A DNA stretch of 64,000 nt from Psychromonas sp. L1A2 (GCF_009828855.1 NZ_WUAG01000002.1:1426001-1490000); one strand, 5' to 3'. Positions 8,470 through 18,709 are shown, counted from the first letter of the stretch. Numbers and translations: made by a program. The notes: a model not told the origin generated them from the sequence alone.

Positions 8470-9870
8470 ATGGCGGATAAACCTGCTTTTACTAAACAAA
8501 AAAATAACATGAATTCTCCCATTAAAACCGTACCTCATTCTTTTGAAGCAGAGCAAGCGGTTATTGGTGGTCTATTATTAGATAATGATACTTGGTCTGA
8601 TGTTTCTGAGCGTGTTGTTGACCGTGACTTTTACACACGAGCACATCGTCTTATCTTTTCTACTATTGAAAAACTCAGTAGTAATGATATCCCGGTTGAT
8701 ATCGTTACCTTGTCTGAAAAGTTAGAAGATACCCAAGAATTAGAAGGTATCGGTGGTATCGCCTATTTAGCCGAACTATTACAAAACACCCCTAGTGCCG
8801 CGAACATCAATAACTATGCTGATATCGTTCGTGAACGTGCCATTGTTAGAGAGTTAATCGGTGTAGCAAATGATATCGCAGAAGCCGGATATGATACTGA
8901 AGGACGTGATAGTGCGGAGTTATTAGACTTTGCAGAAACTAAAGTATTCCAAATTGCTGAGGCCCGTAATAATCAAAATGAAGGCCCACAACCCATTAAA
9001 GACATTCTTAAAGAGACTGTCGCCAAGATTGATGACTTATGTAAAAACCCACGCGATGGTATTACAGGTTTATCATCGGGTTATAATGATTTAGACCAAA
9101 TGACCACTGGTTTCCAACCAGGTGATTTAATTATTGTCGCAGCTCGTCCGTCGATGGGTAAAACAACCTTTGCGATGAACTTAGCAGAGCATGCGGCTTT
9201 GAATGCCGACAAACCCACCATTATTTTCTCATTAGAGATGCCTTCAGACCAGATAATGAATCGTATGCTGGCTTCTTTAGGACGCATTGACCAAGGTAAA
9301 ATTCGTACGGGCCAATTAGATGAAAACGATTGGGCTTCATTATCGTCAACTATGTCGATTCTATTAGATCGCGGTAAGATGTTTATTGATGATAGCTCAG
9401 GTTTAACTCCGACCGAATTACGTTCACGCGCACGTCGTATTGCTCGAGATCATGGTGGCGTTAGTATGATCATGGTCGATTACTTACAATTAATGCGCGT
9501 GCCATCGTTAAGTGAAAACCGTACGTTGGAAATTTCTGAAATTTCTCGTTCTTTAAAAGCATTAGCAAAAGAATTGCGCTGCCCTGTTATTGCACTATCA
9601 CAGCTAAACCGTGGTCTTGAACAACGTGCAGATAAACGCCCAATTAACTCAGATTTACGTGAATCAGGCGCGATTGAGCAAGATGCCGATTTAATTATGT
9701 TTATTTATCGAGATGAGGTTTATCACGAAGACAGTGAGCATAAAGGTATTGCAGAAATAATCATTGGTAAGCAACGTAACGGTCCAATTGGTAAAGTACG
9801 TTTAACGTTCCAAGGGCGTTATTCTCGTTTTGATGATTACACAGGCACTGCTTACCATGGTGAAGAGTAA
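8470..9870 (+). CDS. dnaB: Replicative DNA helicase DnaB
   Basis: DnaB is the hexameric 5'-3' helicase of the replication fork. The 466-residue protein has the N-terminal domain (about 20-125) with PHSFEAEQAVIGGLL, a linker, and the RecA-like C-terminal domain with Walker A ARPSMGKT at 225-232, an MVDYLQLM Walker B strand, and SQLNRGLEQR followed by SDLRESGAIEQDAD. No intein is present. A second ATG 13 codons in (8509) is possible; the first is kept because it fits the dgkA spacing. It is followed by menC rather than alr, the usual neighbour in E. coli. Confidence 0.97.
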   Translation: MADKPAFTKQKNNMNSPIKTVPHSFEAEQAVIGGLLLDNDTWSDVSERVVDRDFYTRAHRLIFSTIEKLSSNDIPVDIVTLSEKLEDTQELEGIGGIAYLAELLQNTPSAANINNYADIVRERAIVRELIGVANDIAEAGYDTEGRDSAELLDFAETKVFQIAEARNNQNEGPQPIKDILKETVAKIDDLCKNPRDGITGLSSGYNDLDQMTTGFQPGDLIIVAARPSMGKTTFAMNLAEHAALNADKPTIIFSLEMPSDQIMNRMLASLGRIDQGKIRTGQLDENDWASLSSTMSILLDRGKMFIDDSSGLTPTELRSRARRIARDHGGVSMIMVDYLQLMRVPSLSENRTLEISEISRSLKALAKELRCPVIALSQLNRGLEQRADKRPINSDLRESGAIEQDADLIMFIYRDEVYHEDSEHKGIAEIIIGKQRNGPIGKVRLTFQGRYSRFDDYTGTAYHGEE

Positions 9871-9933
9871 CCTTTAAAACGCTATACAATTGCTAAAGAG
9901 TTCATATCAAAACACAAAGGTATAAAGCCTATA

Positions 9934-10977
9934 ATGAGCAAGCTTAATAAAATATTTCACCTAGCAAATATGCAATTAAGCTTGTATCGTTTTTCATTAC
10001 CTTTTAAACACCCCTTAAATTTTAAAGGGCATCATTTAACCGCTCGTGAAGGTTTATGGTTAGTCAGTCATCAAGCTGACGGGCAATGTTTAATTGGTGA
10101 AGTTTGCCCTCTTCCCGGCTTTAGTAATGAAACACTAGAGCAATGCCAGCAATACCTATTAGGTGCACTTCAAACCGCCTCAAATCTTCAAGAAATAAAC
10201 ATTCATCATTTCCCGCTGTTATCGAGTGTCCATTTTGCATTATTTTGTTTACAACAACAGATTCCATGGCACAAAGCAGAGAATAGTGATTTAGTAAACC
10301 TAACCAGTGTACCTTTGTTACAAGGCGATCATGCAGAAATACTACTTCGTTATCAGCAGTTAACATGCCCAGCATTAATAAAGCTTAAAGTAGGCAGATT
10401 TACGGTTAAAGAAGAAGTAAATTTATTAAAAAAACTTATTCAGCTTAATCCTAAAATACGTTTTAGATTAGATGCAAATCAGCAATGGACAGAACAGCAA
10501 TACGCACAATTCTTAACCTTAATAGACTCGAAATATATAGATTATATCGAAGAGCCAACGGCTTCGCTTGTTAGCAATATCAACATTTCAAAACAGTTTA
10601 ACGTGTCGATAGCACTAGATGAAAGTTTATTAAATAATGTCTCAATTCCAACACATGATTGCGTTAAAGCATTGATTATTAAGCCGACATTAATTGGTTG
10701 CCCTGATCGGATTGAACAATTATTACAACATGCTCAGCAGCAACAATTAAGTGTTAGTGTCAGTGCTAGTTTTGAATCTCCAGTCGCTATTAACCAACTT
10801 CAACATTTAGCAATAAAATGGCAACAGCAATATAATGTAAAAGTGAGTTTAGGGTTAGATACATTACATGCTTTTGCAGATAAGCCGAGTGATATAATCA
10901 CTCAATTAGAAAGCTTATTAATTCATCCTCATCTTAACTCTTCAATACAAGTGACCTGCTTATGGAAGTCTCAGTAA
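9934..10977 (+). CDS. menC: o-Succinylbenzoate synthase MenC
   Basis: MenC dehydrates SHCHC to o-succinylbenzoate in menaquinone synthesis. It is an enolase-superfamily protein of 347 residues. The visible catalytic set is the KxK pair K150/K152 (LIKLKVG), metal ligands D180 (LDAN), E206 (YIEEP) and D229 (ALDES), and K250 in IIKPTLIG, matching the E. coli set with a small offset. An AAAGG about 10 bases upstream supports the ATG at 9934; an internal ATG at 9970, where the conserved fold begins, has no ribosome site. It overlaps menE by 16 bases. The other men genes are not in the window. Confidence 0.93.
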   Translation: MSKLNKIFHLANMQLSLYRFSLPFKHPLNFKGHHLTAREGLWLVSHQADGQCLIGEVCPLPGFSNETLEQCQQYLLGALQTASNLQEINIHHFPLLSSVHFALFCLQQQIPWHKAENSDLVNLTSVPLLQGDHAEILLRYQQLTCPALIKLKVGRFTVKEEVNLLKKLIQLNPKIRFRLDANQQWTEQQYAQFLTLIDSKYIDYIEEPTASLVSNINISKQFNVSIALDESLLNNVSIPTHDCVKALIIKPTLIGCPDRIEQLLQHAQQQQLSVSVSASFESPVAINQLQHLAIKWQQQYNVKVSLGLDTLHAFADKPSDIITQLESLLIHPHLNSSIQVTCLWKSQ

Positions 10978-12410
10978 ACTATTGCCCTGTCCGTTGGCAA
11001 GCCATGCATAATAGCCAGACAGTTGCCATAGAGAGTGAGAAACAGCAAATAACTTATCAACAGTTAGATAACCTTTTAATTGATTTACAAACACAGTTAA
11101 TAATTAAAATTAATAAAAAAGAAGATGAGTTAGAAACAAGCTCTCGGTCAATAAGATTAGTTTGTATCGCCAGTAATGGCCTTGAATTGTTGCTACTACA
11201 ATTGTTATGTATTCGCCTTGGATGGTTATTCTGCCCTTTAAACCCTCGATTTACTGACCCTGAGATAACTCAAAGGCTCGCTATATTAAGTAGTGATTAT
11301 TGTTGGGTTGCTGATGATTCAACACATTCGCATTTTAAAACGTTAGATATAGACTTTTCTTTATCTGAGAAAAAAACGGTTAAAGATAATAAATTAACCA
11401 ATATAACCATTAACCCAAAACAACCTTGCAACATTATTTTTACCTCTGGGAGTAGCGGCTCCCCTAAAGCCATTATTCATCATTATGAGAATCATTTTTT
11501 TAGTGCTTTAGGCTCTCAAGCACTCATTCCTTTAAACCGCTATGACCATAATTTATTATCGTTGCCTCTCTTTCACATAGGGGGTTATGCAACAGTCATT
11601 CGTACCATTATTGCTGGCGCTTGTATCCATTTAACCTCATCCGCATTAAATATATTGATGCTGCAACAGCAAAAAATAACCCATTTATCGTTGGTTTCAA
11701 CACAGTTAATACGCTTATTATCCGATCCATTTTTTACTGTAAAAGAATGTCCGATAAAACATATTTTATTAGGTGGTAGTGCTTTCTCTGATTCATTATT
11801 AACATCATTAACTGCACGTGGTTTTGACTATCACTTGAGTTATGGGTGTACTGAAATGGCTTCTCAAGTGGCGACTTCAAACAATAGTAACCACTTACAA
11901 ATATTGCCTTACAGAGAAGTTAAAATACGAAATAATGAAATATATCTTCGAGGAAAAACGCGTTTATACGGATACTTCCAAGAGAACAAGATTGTTGAAG
12001 TAGATCCCAAACAATGGATAAGAATTGGTGATACAGGAAGGTTAACAAACAATTATTTACACGTTTCAGGGCGAAAAGATCGACAATTTATTAGTGGCGG
12101 CGAGAATATTCAACCAGAAGAGATTGAGTATGTTTGCTTACAACACAACAGTGTTGAAAAAGCATATATCTGCCCGATTAAAGATCAGCAATATGGGCAA
12201 CGTATTGCCATTTTTATTGAATTTTTTGAAAATGAAATAACGCGCTTTGAGCAACAAGTCCAAATACTTAAAACGTATCTAGCAACACAGTTAACACGCT
12301 TTAAGCAACCAAATGTTTATTTAGCTTGGCCTCAAATCACTAACCAACAAAGCTTAAAAGTACCAAAAGAAGCTTTCATGGCACAATTAAAAGAACAAAA
12401 ATTAATTTAA
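10962..12410 (+). CDS. menE: o-Succinylbenzoate-CoA ligase MenE
   Basis: MenE activates o-succinylbenzoate to its CoA thioester, the step after MenC. The 482-residue protein is an ANL-superfamily adenylating enzyme. Its phosphate loop is FTSGSSGSPKA at 160-170. Further motifs are YGCTEMASQ (A5), RIGDTGR (A7), and GRKDRQFISGGENIQPEEIE (A8 hinge and following). A lysine in SLKVPKEA near the C-terminus is the probable A10 catalytic lysine. The start overlaps menC by 16 bases, implying translational coupling. Its last 9 bases overlap the end of the convergent GGDEF gene. Confidence 0.93.
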   Translation: MEVSVNYCPVRWQAMHNSQTVAIESEKQQITYQQLDNLLIDLQTQLIIKINKKEDELETSSRSIRLVCIASNGLELLLLQLLCIRLGWLFCPLNPRFTDPEITQRLAILSSDYCWVADDSTHSHFKTLDIDFSLSEKKTVKDNKLTNITINPKQPCNIIFTSGSSGSPKAIIHHYENHFFSALGSQALIPLNRYDHNLLSLPLFHIGGYATVIRTIIAGACIHLTSSALNILMLQQQKITHLSLVSTQLIRLLSDPFFTVKECPIKHILLGGSAFSDSLLTSLTARGFDYHLSYGCTEMASQVATSNNSNHLQILPYREVKIRNNEIYLRGKTRLYGYFQENKIVEVDPKQWIRIGDTGRLTNNYLHVSGRKDRQFISGGENIQPEEIEYVCLQHNSVEKAYICPIKDQQYGQRIAIFIEFFENEITRFEQQVQILKTYLATQLTRFKQPNVYLAWPQITNQQSLKVPKEAFMAQLKEQKLI

Positions 12411-14678
12411 TGAACGCTTTAAACGGAGTTCATAAACCAATTGCTCTGCATTTTTAATTAACGAAGATAAGCTGCTATGGCTACCTGCATTATATTCAAC
12501 GATGCCAGTATCAATAACTAAGCGATATGCTTTATTCATTGTTGAATTAAACTTTTTAACATTCTCATCTAAACGCACAAACTTAGTATTATCAACAATC
12601 TCGTATTCACTATCATTCATTAATACAATGAATTCATCATCACCTGTACGTGCAATAATATCTGTTTCTCTGAATGTTTTTTTCAAAATATCAGTAAACA
12701 AAATCAATAACTGCTCACTTTCTTGTTTGCCTTGCATAGCATTGATATTTTCCAATTCCACTACATTCACATAGAGTACAAAATAGGCTTTTTTAGCTCG
12801 TTGAGCTAAACGGAAGTAATTTTCACCAGCGCTCATGAGGCCACGATAGTTTAATGCGCCCGTTAATTGATCGGTCAATATTAAGGAATGATTTTGATCT
12901 AACAAGGATTTATGAATAGTAATGTCACGGGTTAATTCAATAATTCCTTGAATATTTTTATTAATTGAATAATAAGGGTAATAAGTCACTTCATAGGTTT
13001 TAGCTTCACCTTCAACATTATATTTTATAACTTCAACACGTTGATTTAATTTTGAAATTTTATTTTTATGCAACGAACAAACATTATTGTGGCACTCTAA
13101 ACAATTAAATATCGCTTCACAATCAGCATTTAATAAATCATTAACATTAAAACCGTTGAGGCTTTTAAACATTTTGTTTATATAAGTCGCACGTCCTTCT
13201 AGATTGAAAATACGAACACCTAAAGGCAATATGTCCATAAATTCAGTTTGATCAAATAATGATGATTTTAATGAATCGTTTAATAGTTTGTAATGACTAA
13301 CATCTTCAATATAACCAATAACACCATGCCTTGTAGTCCCTTGTTGAACAACTTCGTAGTGGGAAACTTTATAAATAGAATTATCATCTTTTTTCAAGTT
13401 GTCAGATTCTATTTCAATACATCCACCAGCTTCGTTTATTTCTGCAATAGAGATTTTAAGCGCATCAGGTTCATGCTCACTATTTTGGTCGACATCGAGC
13501 AATTGCTTTTTACTGACCTTTAAAAAGTCATAAAAAGCTTTGTTTGCACCAAAATATTGGTCATTATTATCTTTTAAGAAAATAGGGAAAGGCAAAACAT
13601 CTAAACACTGTTGGTAGGATAGTTTCATTCTATATATAGCGGCAGACTTTCTCATCGCATACAACAATACCAATACTAGCATCAACATTAACATTACGCT
13701 GATCGTATTAAATTCAGTACTGGATACATACCATTTAGTTGTAGGGATAAAGCTGAGTACTCCTCCTACATTGTAGCCATACACATCATTAATAGGCATA
13801 AATACAGCAACACCATCTTGCCCTGCAACCTGAGCACTAATTGAAAATTGCTTTAATTGCATTAATTTAGACTCCTCTATCGGGCTAAGGCTATTTTTTA
13901 ATTCATCTAAATCTGTTTCACTTAAATTAGCTTCAATCAAATTAATATGTTTGTTAACAAAAAAGCTGCTTGAAAATTCTGTTTCTTGATAGAACCTATT
14001 TTTTTGTGCCGAAGCAAGTAAAGGCCGTTTGGCTAATAAATATTGGGATTTCATATTACTTGCATTGCTTGATATATATTGCACATTAGCCAACGGTATA
14101 GCGATTTCTATAATGGCAATAAACTCATTTGAAGCATTAAAAACAGGAAAGAAATAACGATATAAATAGCGCCCATTTTCTAATGACAACCCAAACGAAG
14201 GCTTTAGTCTTTTGAGTACCTTTTCAAGGCCACCATTTAACTCCGTACCTTTCTTCTCCGCAACTTTTTTACCATCATAAAAGTATTTACCGATATTTAA
14301 TAAAAGGTCGCCATTATTTAAATATATTTTTTGAGAAGGAAATATTTTGCTACTCACTCGAAATTGAGACTGTAGTTTTTCTTGGAGTTGTTGCTGAATT
14401 AGTTGTAAATTTTCAGGGGAATTTATGGCTTTATTCGCATCATCTAACAAAGACAGAATCGGCCCATAAGTGTATTGAAGTTCAAATAACAGAGTCGCAT
14501 TTGATTTAACTTGGGCTAATGTAGAAACAAAGCTTCTATAAACAGTTCGTTCCGTTAAGTTTCGTTGTTGTTGTTGATTTCCATCATCGACCATTAAAAA
14601 AAAGGTCGATACAATTAAACTGACAATAGCAATAAAAAAAACAAAATCAAAAGAGTAAAAACGCTTTGCTTTCAACAT
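12402..14678 (-). CDS. Membrane sensor protein with PAS domains and a degenerate GGDEF domain
   Basis: The 758-residue protein has a membrane helix at 11-29, an extracytoplasmic sensor region to about 323, a second helix at 324-342, two PAS-like domains (about 355-465 and 475-590) and a C-terminal GGDEF-type domain (about 600-758). The signature is GDDEF (679-683) instead of GGDEF, and the first strand reads YVNVVELENIN, so both Asp of the usual DID are missing. An RETD inhibitory-site motif is kept just before the signature. These changes suggest no cyclase activity and perhaps a c-di-GMP-binding or scaffold role (inference). The second PAS holds four cysteines, C520, C526, C529 and C534, which could bind metal or sense redox state. 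No EAL domain follows. Confidence 0.85.
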   Translation of the reverse strand: MLKAKRFYSFDFVFFIAIVSLIVSTFFLMVDDGNQQQQRNLTERTVYRSFVSTLAQVKSNATLLFELQYTYGPILSLLDDANKAINSPENLQLIQQQLQEKLQSQFRVSSKIFPSQKIYLNNGDLLLNIGKYFYDGKKVAEKKGTELNGGLEKVLKRLKPSFGLSLENGRYLYRYFFPVFNASNEFIAIIEIAIPLANVQYISSNASNMKSQYLLAKRPLLASAQKNRFYQETEFSSSFFVNKHINLIEANLSETDLDELKNSLSPIEESKLMQLKQFSISAQVAGQDGVAVFMPINDVYGYNVGGVLSFIPTTKWYVSSTEFNTISVMLMLMLVLVLLYAMRKSAAIYRMKLSYQQCLDVLPFPIFLKDNNDQYFGANKAFYDFLKVSKKQLLDVDQNSEHEPDALKISIAEINEAGGCIEIESDNLKKDDNSIYKVSHYEVVQQGTTRHGVIGYIEDVSHYKLLNDSLKSSLFDQTEFMDILPLGVRIFNLEGRATYINKMFKSLNGFNVNDLLNADCEAIFNCLECHNNVCSLHKNKISKLNQRVEVIKYNVEGEAKTYEVTYYPYYSINKNIQGIIELTRDITIHKSLLDQNHSLILTDQLTGALNYRGLMSAGENYFRLAQRAKKAYFVLYVNVVELENINAMQGKQESEQLLILFTDILKKTFRETDIIARTGDDEFIVLMNDSEYEIVDNTKFVRLDENVKKFNSTMNKAYRLVIDTGIVEYNAGSHSSLSSLIKNAEQLVYELRLKRSLN

Positions 14679-14802
14679 TTAAAACCTGATTAAACCAAAT
14701 AATATATAGTATATAACAGGCACTGTAAAAGATTTAACTACAAAATAGTCATTTTCAGCAATAGTCGGTAGAATAATGTTTCCAAAATATAGAGAGTAAT
14801 TT

Positions 14803-15723
14803 ATGGATACATACAAATTAAAAGCTCGCTTTATCCACCCTAAGTATTGGTTTGCTTGGTTAGGGATATTAGCGCTATTTCTATTTTCATTATTGCCTTA
14901 TTCGACATTACTTAGGTTAGGTAGGTTATTGGGACGCTTATCTATTCCTTTTGCTAAAAAACGGTTCTACACAGCGCGCCGTAATATTGAATTATGCTTT
15001 CCTGATTTAACACCAGAGCAAGTCGATAAAAAAGTAAAAATGAATTTTGAACATACGGGTATCGCACTATTTGAAATGGGTATGGCATGGTTTTGGCCAG
15101 CTTGGCGTGTACGTGGCTTAGTCAGCATTCGCGGTCTTGAACACTTCGAAAAGGCAATCCGACAAGATAAAGGTGTGGTTTTTTTAGGAGCTCATTTCCT
15201 AACGTTGGAAATGGGGGGACGCGCTGCCGGCTTAATTCATCCAAGTTACGCTGTTTATAGAAAAAACAGTAATGAAGTATTAGATTATTGGTTTTATTGG
15301 GGTCGAATGCGTGAAAACAAAGCGATGTTAGACCGTAAAGATTTTAAAAGCATGCTACGAGCATTAAAAAATGGTCAGGCATTATGGTATGCACCAGACC
15401 ACGACTATGGAAAACATAACAGCAGCGTTTTTGCGCCCTTTTTTAATGTAAAAAATGCAAATACAGTATCAGGTATCAGTACATTGGCACGCGTTAAAAA
15501 TACGACTGTTATTCCAGTATTTTTAAAACGATTACCTAACGCTAAAGGCTATGAATTAGTTTTTAAGGAACCATTGCAAGACTTTCCAAGCAGTGACCTA
15601 GTGTTGGATACAACACGCATAAATGAACAAATAGAACTGATGATAAAAGAGTGTGATGAGCAATATATGTGGTTACATCGACGCTTCAAAACACGTCCTG
15701 AAGGCGAACCTTCCTTATATTAA
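14803..15723 (+). CDS. lpxL: Lipid A late acyltransferase (LpxL/LpxP family)
   Basis: The enzyme adds a secondary acyl chain to Kdo2-lipid IVA at the inner membrane. The 306-residue protein has one N-terminal membrane helix (about 17-34), the HX4E catalytic motif HFLTLE at 131-136, and the family blocks RRNIELCFPDL, YRKNSNEVLDYW and LWYAPDHDYG. The C-terminal QYMWLHRRFKTRPEGEP is typical. Lauroyl (LpxL) and cold-induced palmitoleoyl (LpxP) enzymes cannot be told apart here; in a psychrophile the latter is possible. The gene stands alone, divergent from the GGDEF gene, and ends before a strong bidirectional terminator. Confidence 0.93.
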   Translation: MDTYKLKARFIHPKYWFAWLGILALFLFSLLPYSTLLRLGRLLGRLSIPFAKKRFYTARRNIELCFPDLTPEQVDKKVKMNFEHTGIALFEMGMAWFWPAWRVRGLVSIRGLEHFEKAIRQDKGVVFLGAHFLTLEMGGRAAGLIHPSYAVYRKNSNEVLDYWFYWGRMRENKAMLDRKDFKSMLRALKNGQALWYAPDHDYGKHNSSVFAPFFNVKNANTVSGISTLARVKNTTVIPVFLKRLPNAKGYELVFKEPLQDFPSSDLVLDTTRINEQIELMIKECDEQYMWLHRRFKTRPEGEPSLY

Positions 15724-15746
15724 CGTCGAAGATCTCATTTAATATA

Positions 15747-15801
15747 AACACTGTAAATAAAAACTAAATTGGTCAATCTACTGGTTTTTATTTACAGTGT
15801 T
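15747..15801. terminator. Bidirectional terminator between lpxL and glnE
   Basis: Perfect 18-bp inverted repeat: left arm 15747-15764 (AACACTGTAAATAAAAAC), right arm 15784-15801, with a 19-base loop. It lies between the convergent lpxL and glnE stops, so it can serve both strands. Confidence 0.75.
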
Positions 15802-15843
15802 ATCCTCAACTAACCCTATATAATCTTAAACTCATGCTTAAGC

Positions 15844-18699
15844 TTAAGCATTAAATAACTGTTCCCATACGTTAGTAACTACCTTACGCTCTTCAATAAA
15901 TTGTTCTTCAGCAGTAATGCGTGTTTCTTTGCCTAAGGCCAAACGATGCCCTGCATCACGAAGGTGGCAATATGCGTCAATTAACTCTGAGGTTTGTTGT
16001 TGTGTTAATAACCCTGCTTCCTGACATGCTGCAAAAATACGTAGGTTATCTGACCACTTTGTTAATAGTTCAGGGAATTTATAGGCATTAGCAAGCACTA
16101 AATATTGTGCAATAAACTCAATATCAACCATTCCTCCGGGCGATTGTTTCAGATCGAACTGTCCAGATACCGCTCGATTTAAATGGTGTCGCATTTTAGC
16201 GCGCATTTCTGACACATCAGTGCGTAGCTTATCAATATCTCGTTGTTGACTTAACACGAGCAAACGAATTTTAGCAAAATATTGTGCCATGCTTGAATCA
16301 ATAAATACTGGGCGAGTACGCACCAATGCTTGATGTTCCCAAGTCCAAGCATTTTCTTTTAGATAACGCTCAAAACCAGCTAAACTTGCCACTAAGGAAC
16401 CAGAATCTCCTGATGGGCGTAAACGCATATCGATTTCATACAAAATTCCAGAATTCGTGCGAGTACTAAATAAATGAATAATGCGCTGCGCTAAACGAAA
16501 GTAAAATAATTGATTATCGATAGAACGATCGCCATTGGTCGTCCCTGATATATTATTTTCGTGTAAAAATACCACATCAAGATCTGAGTTATAACCTAAC
16601 TCTACCCCCCCCATTTTTCCGTATCCTATTACAGCGAAGCCTTTTCTGTCCGTTCCTACCACATTACTAGGCAAGCCAAATTTATAGGTTATTTGTGCCC
16701 AAGCTATCTGTACTACATAATCTAAAATAGCTTCACTTAAACACGTTAAATGATCACTGACTTGCGGAAGTTTAATGCCTTTTGCTATATCTGCAGTCGC
16801 GATATGTAAAAACTGCATTTGCTTAAATTGACGCAATGCTTCCATTTGTTGTTCCATATCATCTTCAGGAATACGTAACATAAACAGTTGTAATTCACTT
16901 CTATAACGCGTTAACTCTGTCGGGTTATAAAGCTTTTGAGGATCTAATAATTCATCTAATAGAATAGGATGTCGAGCTAATTGAGCTGATACCCGAGGAC
17001 TTTCAGAGCATAATTTTAGCAGTTGCTTCAACGCACCTTCATTTTCATTTAATAACTCTAAATACGCAGTACGACTAACGATATTAAGTAATAAGTGATG
17101 AATACGTTCAAATAATTTTTCAGGCTGTGGGTAGTCACAAATCAATGAGATCAATCGAGGCAACAACTTATCAATCGTTTCTTGTCCACGAGGGCCTATA
17201 GGGCGTCGAATCAAATCCACTTTCAATGAAACAATCATTTTTGCAAACGTATTAATTTGATCTGAATTCACATCGTCACTATTAATACTTTCAGCTAATA
17301 ATGGTGCTATTTCTTCACTACTTAATTGCAATTCCCACATTTCAATAAATGTTTCTTCTGCTTCGGATTGTTGCTCTTCAGACTCGCCAATAACCCAGTT
17401 AAATTCATTATGCACATTAACCATGATTTGATTCAGACGAACATAAAAACTTTCCCAATCCTCAAACTTCATGACTTTAATTAAACGTAATTTATCGAGT
17501 TCATTATCAGGTAACGTTTGAGTTTGCTGGTCTCCAATTTGCTGTAATACATTCTCAACAGCGCGAAGGAAATGATAAGAGCTTAATAAACAATCAACTC
17601 TCTCTTGTGGTAACACATTAATATCAGCAATGACCTGCAGTGTTTCTTGTAAGCCTTTACATTGTAGCTCTACATTACGACCGCCATGAATAAGTTGAAA
17701 TGCTTGTGCAACAAACTCAATTTCACGAATGCCCCCCATGCCTAACTTAATATTATCTTTTAATCCTTTACGGCGAACTTCTGCACTGATCATTGCTTTC
17801 ATCTTTCGTAATGAATCAATAGCACTGAAATCTATATAGCGTCTAAACACAAAAGGTTTGAGCATATTTTTTAGTTCTTCTTTGTCTTCACCATCTTGTC
17901 CTAATACGCGAGCTTTCACCATTGCATACCGCTCCCATTCTCGACCTTGGGTTTGATAATAATCTTCTATAGAGTTAAAGGTTGTGACTAATGGGCCTGA
18001 CTCTCCAAAAGGACGTAAACGCATATCAACCCGATAAACAAAACCATCAACAGTGATCTGATGTAATGCAGCGATTAGACGTTGACCTAATTTAGTGAAA
18101 AATGCTGAATTTTCAATAACACGACGACCGCCTTGGGTTGCCCCACGCTCAGGGTAAGAAAAGATAAGATCAATATCAGAAGAGAAGTTAAGCTCTTTAC
18201 CACCTAATTTCCCCATAGCAAAAACAAACATCGTTTGCTGTTTACCTGATTCTCCGAATGGCGTGCCTTGCTCTTTACATTGCAGTTGATATAGCCAATC
18301 CAAACCTTGTAGGATTAATTGATCCGCTAATAATGAAATATGCTCAAAACTCTCTTGTAAAGCACTGAGGTTTAAGAGTTCACGCCATGCAATCACCACC
18401 ATGTGTTTTCGCCTAAATAAACGCAGAGCCTGGTGTAATTGGGGTTCGGTTTCAGTAGTTGTCAGTACTGTATGTAATTCATCTATTAACTGCTTTTTGC
18501 GATCAGCACTGGTTAACAAATTGCCTTTAAATAAAATAGAAATAAGATCAGGCTGTTTTATTAATGAACTAGCAATAAAATCACTTAACGCAAACACATC
18601 AAATAATGTTCCCTGTTGTTGCTCAGTCAAGGTCGATAAATCAAAACGTTCACTCAATTGTTGAGTGTATTTTTGTGCGGCAGCTTTTAATAAAGACAT
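15844..18699 (-). CDS. glnE: Bifunctional glutamine synthetase adenylyltransferase/adenylyl-removing enzyme
   Basis: GlnE adenylylates glutamine synthetase to lower its activity and removes AMP again, under control of PII and glutamine. The 951-residue protein has the normal full length with two nucleotidyltransferase halves. The removing-domain motif is GKLGGKELNFSSDIDLIFSY and the transferase motif GYGKMGGVELGYNSDLDVVF; each is followed by a YRVDMRLRPFGESG or YEIDMRLRPSGDSG block. In E. coli glnE sits next to ygiF and ygiM; here the PspA-type cluster and a chemoreceptor gene lie between glnE and ygiF. Confidence 0.97.
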   Translation of the reverse strand: MSLLKAAAQKYTQQLSERFDLSTLTEQQQGTLFDVFALSDFIASSLIKQPDLISILFKGNLLTSADRKKQLIDELHTVLTTTETEPQLHQALRLFRRKHMVVIAWRELLNLSALQESFEHISLLADQLILQGLDWLYQLQCKEQGTPFGESGKQQTMFVFAMGKLGGKELNFSSDIDLIFSYPERGATQGGRRVIENSAFFTKLGQRLIAALHQITVDGFVYRVDMRLRPFGESGPLVTTFNSIEDYYQTQGREWERYAMVKARVLGQDGEDKEELKNMLKPFVFRRYIDFSAIDSLRKMKAMISAEVRRKGLKDNIKLGMGGIREIEFVAQAFQLIHGGRNVELQCKGLQETLQVIADINVLPQERVDCLLSSYHFLRAVENVLQQIGDQQTQTLPDNELDKLRLIKVMKFEDWESFYVRLNQIMVNVHNEFNWVIGESEEQQSEAEETFIEMWELQLSSEEIAPLLAESINSDDVNSDQINTFAKMIVSLKVDLIRRPIGPRGQETIDKLLPRLISLICDYPQPEKLFERIHHLLLNIVSRTAYLELLNENEGALKQLLKLCSESPRVSAQLARHPILLDELLDPQKLYNPTELTRYRSELQLFMLRIPEDDMEQQMEALRQFKQMQFLHIATADIAKGIKLPQVSDHLTCLSEAILDYVVQIAWAQITYKFGLPSNVVGTDRKGFAVIGYGKMGGVELGYNSDLDVVFLHENNISGTTNGDRSIDNQLFYFRLAQRIIHLFSTRTNSGILYEIDMRLRPSGDSGSLVASLAGFERYLKENAWTWEHQALVRTRPVFIDSSMAQYFAKIRLLVLSQQRDIDKLRTDVSEMRAKMRHHLNRAVSGQFDLKQSPGGMVDIEFIAQYLVLANAYKFPELLTKWSDNLRIFAACQEAGLLTQQQTSELIDAYCHLRDAGHRLALGKETRITAEEQFIEERKVVTNVWEQLFNA

Positions 18700-18709
18700 A
18701 CATTACCTA

